Below, in pieces: positions 1 through 5,079 of a stretch of 9,356 nucleotides of DNA. Origin of the DNA: an uncultured Collinsella sp. (GTDB taxonomy: Bacteria; Actinomycetota; Coriobacteriia; Coriobacteriales; Coriobacteriaceae); the NCBI GenBank assembly GCA_958446785.1, contig CAUCXP010000043.1:1-9356 (forward strand). Reading direction: 5' to 3'. Position 1 is the first letter of the stretch. Every line of letters starts with the position of its first letter. The notes under the pieces are model-generated. The model did not search any database, was not told the DNA's origin, and worked only from the letters and a program-made list of their open reading frames with translations. The position numbers were made by a program, and so were the translations under genes.

Positions 1-626
1 AAAACCCGACGGCGGCGTTGCGCCTGCCTAAAAAGGCTGAGCGTTTGCCGGAGTATCTATCGGTGGAGGATGTCTCGGCGCTGCTCGATCAAGACTTTCC
101 CGAGGGCGAGATGGGACTGCGCGACCATGCCATCTTGGAAGTGCTCTACGGATGCGGTTTGCGTGTGAGTGAGCTGGTTGGGCTCGATGTGGGCGATATC
201 CATATTGACGATGGCTTTGTACTCGTTCGCGGTAAGGGCTCAAAGGAACGCCTGTCCCCACTGGTGGGAAGCGCGGCGCGAGCTCTGACGCTCTATGTAA
301 CTGAGGGACGTTCTCGCTTGGCGGCCCATGCCCGCGGAACCGAGACCTCGGCGGTCTTTTTAAATAAGAACGGACGTCGCCTGTCGCGCCAGGCCGTGCA
401 TGCGATATGCGAGCGGTATGGGCGTCAGGTGGGACTGGTGGGGCTCCATCCCCATACCTTGCGCCACTCCTTTGCCACCCACATGCTCGCGGGCGGTGCC
501 GACCTGCGTGTGCTGCAGGAGATTTTGGGCCATGCCGATATTTCGACCACGCAGGTCTACACGCATGTCGACCGAACGCAACTGACCGAGGTCTATCTGG
601 CGGCGCATCCGCTAGCACATCGCTAG
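1..626 (+). CDS. xerD: Tyrosine site-specific recombinase, XerD-like (5' end missing)
   Basis: This is the catalytic domain of a Xer-type tyrosine recombinase, which in most bacteria resolves chromosome dimers at dif next to the divisome. The reading frame is open from base 3 (Asn-Pro-Thr-Ala-Ala-Leu-Arg-Leu-Pro-Lys), so the gene starts outside the window; the in-frame TTG at 18 is probably an internal Leu. About 100 N-terminal residues (the SAM-like core-binding domain) are missing. Counting from that TTG, catalytic residues are visible: Arg49 in GCGLRVSEL, the KGSKER beta-hairpin lysine near 73, His146 and Arg149 in HPHTLRH, His172 in LGH, and the Tyr181 nucleophile in TQVYTHV. The ending, EVYLAAHPLAHR, resembles XerD more than XerC, but the two paralogues cannot be firmly separated here. 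The catalytic set is intact, so the enzyme should be active. A hairpin after the stop separates it from the dcw operon. Confidence 0.88.
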   Translation, partial: NPTAALRLPKKAERLPEYLSVEDVSALLDQDFPEGEMGLRDHAILEVLYGCGLRVSELVGLDVGDIHIDDGFVLVRGKGSKERLSPLVGSAARALTLYVTEGRSRLAAHARGTETSAVFLNKNGRRLSRQAVHAICERYGRQVGLVGLHPHTLRHSFATHMLAGGADLRVLQEILGHADISTTQVYTHVDRTQLTEVYLAAHPLAHR

Positions 627-657
627 CACCTCGCTGACCTGCATATTTATAAATACT

Positions 658-729
658 AAAGGGGACGGGCCCCAGATTGCCGAGACGCACTTTTGCGCGC
701 ATGGGCAATCTGGGGCTCGTCCCATTTTT
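658..729 (+). terminator. Long hairpin with T-tract, likely rho-independent terminator of xerD
   Basis: Arms 662-681 and 704-723 pair over 20 bp with a single G-T position, enclosing a 22-nt loop. The loop holds a small nested stem (CGCA 686-689 with TGCG 694-697). AAA at 658-660 can pair with TTT at 725-727, and TTTTT (725-729) follows the right arm directly. It lies 31 nt after the xerD stop, as expected for a terminator. The stem is longer than most intrinsic terminators, so it could also be a dispersed palindromic repeat serving as one. Transcription from the left probably ends here, making dcw expression depend on its own promoter. Confidence 0.7.
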
Positions 730-766
730 CGCTAGACACCGACGCGGCGGTGGGCCGTGTGTACCG

Positions 767-786
767 TGGGTGGGGGAGTTTGGGGG
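767..786 (+). promoter_or_regulatory. Upstream TGGGN direct repeats, possible distal MraZ site
   Basis: TGGGT at 767, TGGGG at 771 and TGGGG at 781 lie close together; the last two are separated by exactly 5 nt (GAGTT). TGGGN repeats with 5-nt spacers are the arrangement reported for MraZ operators in Escherichia coli. The block lies about 240 bp upstream of the predicted transcription start. No convincing promoter is next to it. The assignment is inference by analogy. Confidence 0.3.
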
Positions 787-821
787 CGATGTGAACGGCG
801 TGTAAAGGGACGTAAAAATCG

Positions 822-847
822 CCTCAAGGTCAACTTGAAGGTTGAGG
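822..847. repeat. Imperfect palindrome CCTCAAG-N5-CTTGAAG
   Basis: CCTCAAG (822-828) and CTTGAAG (834-840) form an inverted repeat with one mismatch around a 5-nt centre, including a perfect TCAAG/CTTGA core. TTGAGG (842-847) repeats the complement of the left edge. The shape recalls MerR-family operators such as the SoxR box, but I find no well-spaced -35/-10 pair around it on either strand. It is recorded as a possible regulator site of unknown partner. Confidence 0.3.
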
Positions 848-889
848 TTCGCGGGCGTGGTTCTACAGGTGGCATCCCGCCTTTGCTGC

Positions 890-945
890 AAACACAACAT
901 ATTGTGTTTTCAAACATATGCTCGGGGGTGTTTTACAACATATTG
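890..945. repeat. CAACATATTG-type repeats, the first inside a perfect palindrome
   Basis: The 11-mer ACAACATATTG occurs exactly twice (894-904 and 935-945), with a diverged copy CAAACATATG at 911-920. The first copy lies inside a perfect 8-bp inverted repeat, AAACACAA (890-897) and TTGTGTTT (902-909), with a 4-nt centre. The second and third copies are both followed by GGGGGTG (924-930 and 945-951). This AT-rich patch in GC-rich DNA lies 47 to 102 bp upstream of the -35 box. It looks like a multi-site operator, but the binding protein is unknown. Confidence 0.5.
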
Positions 946-1004
946 GGGGTGGAATGGTGGGGAGGGGTGGGGGAAGGGGTGGGGAAAGGTGTTGAAAAAT
1001 GGGG
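944..1004 (+). promoter_or_regulatory. TGGGG ladder, candidate MraZ operator
   Basis: TGGGG occurs at 944, 958, 968, 980 and 1000, and a degenerate TGTTG at 990. From 958 on, the steps are 10, 12, 10 and 10 bp, close to one helical turn. In Escherichia coli MraZ binds TGGGN repeats separated by 5 nt upstream of its own gene. The ladder ends inside the -35/-10 spacer of the promoter, a position suited to autorepression. The link to MraZ is inferred from position and resemblance. The G-rich base composition also makes such matches easier by chance. Confidence 0.5.
959..984 (+). other. G-quadruplex-forming motif upstream of the mraZ promoter
   Basis: Five G-tracts of four or five bases lie in a row: 959-962, 964-967, 969-973, 976-979 and 981-984, separated by loops of 1, 1, 2 and 1 nt. 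Four-guanine tracts with such short loops form one of the most stable classes of predicted quadruplex. The G-rich strand is the non-template strand, and the motif ends 7 nt before the -35 hexamer. It overlaps the TGGGG ladder, so protein binding and quadruplex folding could compete. Confidence 0.75.
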
Positions 1005-1020
1005 CGGTTCCCCATATTAT
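992..1020 (+). promoter_or_regulatory. Sigma70-type promoter of the mraZ/dcw operon
   Basis: TTGAAA (992-997; 5 of 6 matches to TTGACA) and TATTAT (1015-1020; 5 of 6 matches to TATAAT) are separated by an ideal 17-nt spacer. Transcription should start near 1027, giving a leader of about 62 nt before the mraZ ATG. The spacer contains a palindrome, ATGGGG (999-1004) and CCCCAT (1010-1015), and one TGGGG element, so a protein bound there would block RNA polymerase. It is the best promoter match in the region. Confidence 0.7.
999..1015. promoter_or_regulatory. Palindrome in the promoter spacer (copy 1 of GGGGYGGTTCCCC)
   Basis: ATGGGG and CCCCAT form a perfect 6-bp inverted repeat around CGGTT. 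It fills the -35/-10 spacer and touches the first base of the -10 hexamer. A second near-identical palindrome lies 37 bp downstream, which favours an operator over chance. Confidence 0.45.
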
Positions 1021-1035
1021 TGATGACGTCGACAG

Positions 1036-1052
1036 GCGGGGTGGTTCCCCGC
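1036..1052. promoter_or_regulatory. Leader palindrome/hairpin (copy 2 of GGGGYGGTTCCCC)
   Basis: GCGGGG (1036-1041) and CCCCGC (1047-1052) form a perfect 6-bp GC-only stem around TGGTT. The inner 13 bases match those at 1001-1013 except for one C/T change. It lies about 10 nt into the predicted transcript, so it could be a DNA operator half or a 5' stem stabilising the mRNA. The mraZ Shine-Dalgarno sequence lies well downstream and is not hidden by it. Confidence 0.45.
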
Positions 1053-1088
1053 GTACGTGCCATCTGAGTAACCGAGGGGAGGGCGCAC

Positions 1089-1523
1089 ATGGGAATGACT
1101 GGTGCATACGAGCGCAATCTCGATGCAAAAGGTCGTCTGTCCCTGCCTGCACCCCTTCGCGAGGAGCTTGGAGAGCACGTTCGCGTGTTCAAAGCCCTGG
1201 ATGTCGATGCTCTGTACGTGTTCTCTGCCGAGGCCTTCGATAAGTGGGTCGAAGGACTCTTCGCGGGTCGTGAGGGCCACGAGGGTTTTAACCCGCGTGA
1301 CATTAACGACCAGAAGCTCATGAGGGCGATCAACAAGCGCACCACGTCGATGGACGTGGACAGCGCCGGTCGTATCGGTCTTTCCGAGTCTCTCCGCAAG
1401 CAGGCGAACCTCGACCGCGAGGTCACGGTTGTGGGCAACTACGACCACCTTGAGGTTTGGGATCGCGCCGCGGCCGATGAGGACGATGACGATGAGGCCC
1501 TGCTGGACCTCTTCTTCTCGTAA
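1089..1523 (+). CDS. mraZ: Transcriptional regulator MraZ
   Basis: MraZ is a small DNA-binding protein of the SpoVT/AbrB-like fold that forms ring-shaped oligomers and controls the dcw operon it begins. The 144-residue product has the family's two tandem halves, each with its signature: LDAKGRLSLPAPLREEL near residues 11-27 and DSAGRIGLSESLRKQA near residues 91-106. Length is normal (about 140-150). The start is supported by GGAGG at 1078-1082, 6 nt before the ATG, and by the family-like opening GAYERNLDAKGR. The C-terminus is strongly acidic (DEDDDD), followed by a hydrophobic LLDLFFS. It is the first gene of the operon, 20 nt before rsmH, behind promoter 992-1020 and TGGGG repeats resembling MraZ sites. 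Autoregulation is therefore likely but inferred. Confidence 0.95.
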   Translation: MGMTGAYERNLDAKGRLSLPAPLREELGEHVRVFKALDVDALYVFSAEAFDKWVEGLFAGREGHEGFNPRDINDQKLMRAINKRTTSMDVDSAGRIGLSESLRKQANLDREVTVVGNYDHLEVWDRAAADEDDDDEALLDLFFS

Positions 1524-1543
1524 GGGCAAGGCGCGGGTAACGG

Positions 1544-2509
1544 ATGGAGCGTGGGATCTTGACACAAGAATATCGGCATGAACCTGTCATGCTCGGCGAA
1601 GTGCTTGAGTCGCTACGGCTAAAGAGCGGCTCCGTTGTCTGCGATTGCACCCTTGGCGGTGCCGGCCATTCGGTAAAGATGGCCGCGCAGGTGGGGGAGA
1701 CGGGCCTTTTGCTCGGCGTCGATCAGGACGACATGGCCCTCGAGGCCGCTGGCGCCCGTCTGGACCGCGAGGTTCCCGGCGTTCCGCACCAGCTGCTGAA
1801 GGGCAACTTCGGCGACTTGGACGAGCTGCTTTGCTCGGCCGAGGTGCCCGGGGTCGATGGCTTCCTGTTCGATTTGGGCGTTTCGTCACCGCAACTCGAT
1901 ATCCCTGGCAGGGGCTTTTCGTATAACGAGGACGCCCCATTGGACATGCGGATGGATCCGGGTAATAACACCTTAAACGCAGCTGAGGTCATCAACACCT
2001 ATAACGAACACGACCTCGCCCGGATTCTACGCGTCTACGGCGAAGAGAAGTTCGCCTCGCAGATCGCGCGCGAGATCGTGCGCCGCCGCGAGCAAGAACC
2101 GATCGAAACCACCGGCCAATTTGTCGAGATCATCAAGGCGGGTATCCCGGCTGCCGCTCGTCGGCATGGCGGACACCCGGCCAAGAAAAGTTTCCAGGCC
2201 ATTCGCATCGAGGTCAATCACGAGCTCGATGTGCTCGAACGAGGGCTTGATGCCGCCACCAGGTGGCTCAACCCGGGCGGACGTATCTGCGTCATCTCGT
2301 ATCACTCGCTCGAGGACCGTATCGTAAAGAACCACTTTAAGGAGATGAGCCAGGGGTGCACGTGTCCGCCGGAGATTCCGGTGTGCGTGTGCGGCAACGT
2401 GCCGATACTCAAGGTCATCACCCGCAAACCCTTGGTTGCCCAGCCTGATGAGGTTGAGCGCAACCCTCGGGCGAGATCAGCCAAAATCCGCGTGGCGCAG
2501 CGTCTGTAG
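1544..2509 (+). CDS. rsmH: 16S rRNA (cytosine-1402-N4)-methyltransferase RsmH (MraW)
   Basis: RsmH transfers a methyl group from S-adenosylmethionine to N4 of C1402 in the decoding centre of 16S rRNA. The 321-residue product has the normal length and all the usual blocks: the SAM loop DCTLGGAGHS (34-43), the acidic GVDQDD turn (58-63), FDLGVSSPQLD (109-119), RGFSY and the DAPLDMRMD stretch (123-138), HPAKKSFQAIRI (211-222), ISYHSLEDR (251-259) and the Cys-rich CTCPPEIPVCVC (272-283). The start is uncertain. The ATG at 1544 has a weak ribosome site, while an in-frame TTG at 1559 has GGAG (1546-1549) 9 nt upstream and would begin TQEYRHEPVML, closer to the usual family N-terminus. It follows mraZ by 20 nt, the standard order. 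Confidence 0.96.
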   Translation: MERGILTQEYRHEPVMLGEVLESLRLKSGSVVCDCTLGGAGHSVKMAAQVGETGLLLGVDQDDMALEAAGARLDREVPGVPHQLLKGNFGDLDELLCSAEVPGVDGFLFDLGVSSPQLDIPGRGFSYNEDAPLDMRMDPGNNTLNAAEVINTYNEHDLARILRVYGEEKFASQIAREIVRRREQEPIETTGQFVEIIKAGIPAAARRHGGHPAKKSFQAIRIEVNHELDVLERGLDAATRWLNPGGRICVISYHSLEDRIVKNHFKEMSQGCTCPPEIPVCVCGNVPILKVITRKPLVAQPDEVERNPRARSAKIRVAQRL

Positions 2510-2599
2510 GCGCGACCGCGCGATATTGGACCTCCCGCTCGCACCATAAACGAAGCTTAAACACACTACCAACGTACTCGGGATGGGAGGCGGCATATC

Positions 2600-3070
2600 A
2601 TGGGCTACAACACTTCAAGCGCAGCACTCGCCTATGATATGAACGCCATGCCCGCCTATCGTGAGACGCCGCAGGCCCCCGTTGCTCCCCGTGAGCAGCG
2701 CACGCCGCGCTTTGATGTCTACACGGGCGCGGGCCGTCAGGCAAACCAGGCGGTAAGCCCGGTTTTCATGAGCGTTCTTAAAACGTTTTGCATCATTGCG
2801 GCTATCTTCATGACGATCGGCGTCGCCCGCGTGGCGCTCGCCGGCGTTACGGCCCAGGTGCTCAACAGCAACGCCGAGCTTACCAACACGCTCGAAAAGG
2901 CGACCGATGAGAGCTCCGACCTGGAGGTCATGCATTCGGTCTATGGCGCCGACACGCGCATTCGCGACCTTGCGGGCGCTTATGGCATGGTGGAGCCCAG
3001 CGAGAGCGTTACACTTGACTTTTCGCAGGATGCAGCCGCGGGCGCCAACGCGACCGCGACCGCTCAGTAG
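2600..3070 (+). CDS. ftsL: FtsL-like single-pass division protein
   Basis: In most dcw clusters the short gene between rsmH and ftsI encodes FtsL, which joins the FtsQ/DivIB-FtsB/DivIC complex and activates the FtsWI synthase. This 156-residue product fits by position and build. It has a cytoplasmic N-terminus of about 52 residues rich in Pro, Arg and Ala, one membrane segment at about 54-82 (around LKTFCIIAAIFMTIGVARVAL), an extracellular heptad-like stretch (about 85-118) and then IRDLAGAYGMVEP, which resembles the conserved FtsL motif after the coiled coil. An Ala/Thr-rich tail follows. GGGAGG (2585-2590) lies 9 nt before the ATG. FtsL sequences diverge greatly, so the name rests on synteny and topology. 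The N-terminal tail is longer than in E. coli FtsL. I see no convincing promoter in the 90-nt gap before it. Confidence 0.75.
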   Translation: MGYNTSSAALAYDMNAMPAYRETPQAPVAPREQRTPRFDVYTGAGRQANQAVSPVFMSVLKTFCIIAAIFMTIGVARVALAGVTAQVLNSNAELTNTLEKATDESSDLEVMHSVYGADTRIRDLAGAYGMVEPSESVTLDFSQDAAAGANATATAQ

Positions 3071-3087
3071 CAAGACGGTAGCTGAGT

Positions 3088-4953
3088 ATGACAAATGACT
3101 ATCGCCGCGGATCCGATGGGGGCCGCGGTTCTGGACGTCCCTCGTCGCGGGGACGTTCTGGTTATCAAGGAACGGGTCGGCAATCTTACAACGCCGGGCA
3201 GTCCCGTGGCAACGACCCGGCGTCGCGACTTCGCGGCTCGGGCGGCCTTCAAGTGCATAACAACAGGTCGCGCAAGAGTTCGTCGACCGAATGGCTCACA
3301 GGCGCGCCTCTGCCTCGCCGCAAAGCCGTCATGGGATTCATTGGGTTTGGCTTGGGCTTGGGCGTCTTTCGCCTTGCCGACTATCAAATTGTTGAAGCCG
3401 ATAAACTGCGCGAGCGTGCCGATGCGCGCCGCCTGCTTGCGCAGACCCTCTATGCCAAACGCGGCACCATCTACGACCGCAACGGTAACGTGCTAGCGTC
3501 GTCGGTCGAATGTCGCAACATCGCCGTGAACCCGCAGCTTGTCGAGGATGTCGACAAGACGGTGTCGGCGCTGGTCAAGGCAACTGGGATCGATAAAAAG
3601 ACCTGCCGCAAGCTCGTCGAGTCCGATGGCACCTGGGTGTATATCAAGCGCCAGGTGGACGAAGACGATGCTGCGGCGCTGGAGAAGAAGAACCTGCCCG
3701 GCGTGCTTTTTGAGCAGGCCATGAAGCGCGTATATCCATACGGCAATCTGGCATCGCAGGTGCTGGGTGTAGTGAATGTAGACAACGACGGCTTGACGGG
3801 TCTCGAGAAGCAATACAACAAGCTTCTGACCGGTACGAACGGTTCTCTTGTGCGCGAGCGCGCGAGGGACGGCAGCTATATCGCGGGCGGTGCCTATAAA
3901 AAGGTGGCTGCGGTCGACGGCGTTGATATCGTGACGACGCTCGACGTCAATATCCAGCGTGCGGCCGAGGATGCCCTGGCAGAGGCAGTTGAGAAGACTA
4001 AGGCCAAGAACGGCTCGGCGCTGGTCACCGATCCTACGACAGGCGAGATCTTGGCAGCCTGCTCGTATCCGACTTACGACCAGACCGATCTGGAAAACGC
4101 CAAGACCGAGGATATGAACTTGCGCCTGGTCACCGACGCCTACGAGCCCGGCTCGGTCTTTAAGACGCTCGTGGCGGGCGCCGGCTTCGACTTGGGCGTC
4201 GTGCGATCGAGTACGTCGTTTGAGGTGCCGGCGAGCATCAAGGTGGGTGACGATACCGTCACCGATGCCGACAAGCGCGACTATGCCATGACCATGGATG
4301 TGCGCGAGATGATGCGCCGTTCGTCCAACGTGGGCTTTGTCCTGGTGGGGCGCAAGATCGGTGCCGATGACTTTGCCGCCTATGTGGACAAGTGGGGCAT
4401 CGGTCACAGCTCGGGTGTCGATTTTCCGGGCGAGAGCCTGGGCATCGTCAAGGAGCGTGACCAGTATGACGGCGCCACGCTTGGCTCGATGAGCTTTGGA
4501 CAGGCGTTGTCTGTCTCTCCGATTGAGATCGCACGTGCCGTGGGCGGCATCGCCAACGGCGGCGTGATGATGACCCCGCACTTCTATAAGTCCAGCAAAG
4601 GCGACGAGAAGGACTGGGGCGAGGGCGAGCGCGCGATTTCTGAGGATGCTGCATCCCAGGTGACATCGTGCATGCAGACGGTCGTGTCCGAGGGAACGGG
4701 CGTTGGCGGCGCGGTCGACGGCTATGACGTGGCGGGTAAGACCGGTACGGCCGAACGAGCCGACGAGAACGGCGGCTACCTCAAGGAGAACTACATGTCG
4801 TCCTTTATGGGCTTTGCACCGGCACAATCGCCCAAGGTGCTGTGCTATATCACGCTCGACGGAACGCCGAGCGGCTCAGATGCCGCTGCAGTGCCGTTCC
4901 AGTCCATTATGGCCAACGCGCTCGACGTGTTGGGTATTCCGCACACGAGGTAG
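3088..4953 (+). CDS. ftsI: Septal peptidoglycan transpeptidase FtsI/PBP2-type class B penicillin-binding protein
   Basis: This class B PBP cross-links septal peptidoglycan as the partner of FtsW. The 621-residue product has a cytoplasmic tail (1-79), one membrane anchor (about 80-96), the N-terminal pedestal beginning RGTIYDRNGNVLA (125-137), and a transpeptidase domain with all three active-site motifs: SVFK (nucleophile Ser356, Lys359), SSN (412-414) and KTG (551-553). There is no C-terminal PASTA domain. It appears catalytically complete. The tail is notable: roughly the first 60 residues are mostly Arg, Gly and Ser with almost no hydrophobics, so probably disordered. The start has only a weak ribosome site but is 17 nt after ftsL, and the next in-frame Met lies in the membrane segment, so a later start would destroy the anchor. 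A 126-nt gap follows where murE would normally be. Confidence 0.95.
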   Translation: MTNDYRRGSDGGRGSGRPSSRGRSGYQGTGRQSYNAGQSRGNDPASRLRGSGGLQVHNNRSRKSSSTEWLTGAPLPRRKAVMGFIGFGLGLGVFRLADYQIVEADKLRERADARRLLAQTLYAKRGTIYDRNGNVLASSVECRNIAVNPQLVEDVDKTVSALVKATGIDKKTCRKLVESDGTWVYIKRQVDEDDAAALEKKNLPGVLFEQAMKRVYPYGNLASQVLGVVNVDNDGLTGLEKQYNKLLTGTNGSLVRERARDGSYIAGGAYKKVAAVDGVDIVTTLDVNIQRAAEDALAEAVEKTKAKNGSALVTDPTTGEILAACSYPTYDQTDLENAKTEDMNLRLVTDAYEPGSVFKTLVAGAGFDLGVVRSSTSFEVPASIKVGDDTVTDADKRDYAMTMDVREMMRRSSNVGFVLVGRKIGADDFAAYVDKWGIGHSSGVDFPGESLGIVKERDQYDGATLGSMSFGQALSVSPIEIARAVGGIANGGVMMTPHFYKSSKGDEKDWGEGERAISEDAASQVTSCMQTVVSEGTGVGGAVDGYDVAGKTGTAERADENGGYLKENYMSSFMGFAPAQSPKVLCYITLDGTPSGSDAAAVPFQSIMANALDVLGIPHTR

Positions 4954-5079
4954 GGGGTTACAATCTTTGGGCGTGGTTTGTTGTCCCATATGAGGGGTGT
5001 TCACATGCCCTGCACCACGCATGCGCGGCGCTGGGATACAATACGCCGATAGCATTATTAGGTTTACAGGGGAGCTGCA
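4954..5079 (+). promoter_or_regulatory. ftsI-murF intergenic region with a possible internal promoter
   Basis: This is the largest gap inside the cluster. TACAAT at 5037-5042 matches the -10 consensus at 5 of 6 positions and lies 38 nt before the murF ATG, but no good -35 hexamer lies 16 to 18 nt upstream. A perfect 7-bp inverted repeat, GCGTGGT (4971-4977) and ACCACGC (5014-5020), encloses 36 nt. There is no T-tract, so it is not an intrinsic terminator. A secondary promoter for murF and downstream genes is plausible but weakly supported. Confidence 0.3.

Noticed and set aside
644..655. Perfect 12-bp AT palindrome TATTTATAAATA after xerD, considered as a dif-like site
   Set aside because: It lacks the two 11-bp Xer arms with a 6-bp centre, and short AT palindromes arise easily by chance.
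28..900. 290-codon minus-strand open frame covering xerD and the upstream non-coding region
   Set aside because: Pro/Arg-rich translation typical of noise in GC-rich DNA; overlaps the catalytic domain of xerD and the terminator hairpin.
757..1243. Plus-strand small open frames between xerD and mraZ (757-1023 and 842-1243)
   Set aside because: They run through repeats, the G-rich block and the promoter, or overlap mraZ out of frame. The translation is low-complexity Gly/Trp/Val and has no family resemblance.
2510..2599. Possible promoter in the rsmH-ftsL gap (TTGGAC at 2526)
   Set aside because: No -10 hexamer lies at a workable distance; CATAAA and TAAACG are 13-14 nt away, too close.
3493..4827. 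444-codon minus-strand open frame opposite ftsI
   Set aside because: Antisense shadow of a conserved gene, with no motif of its own.
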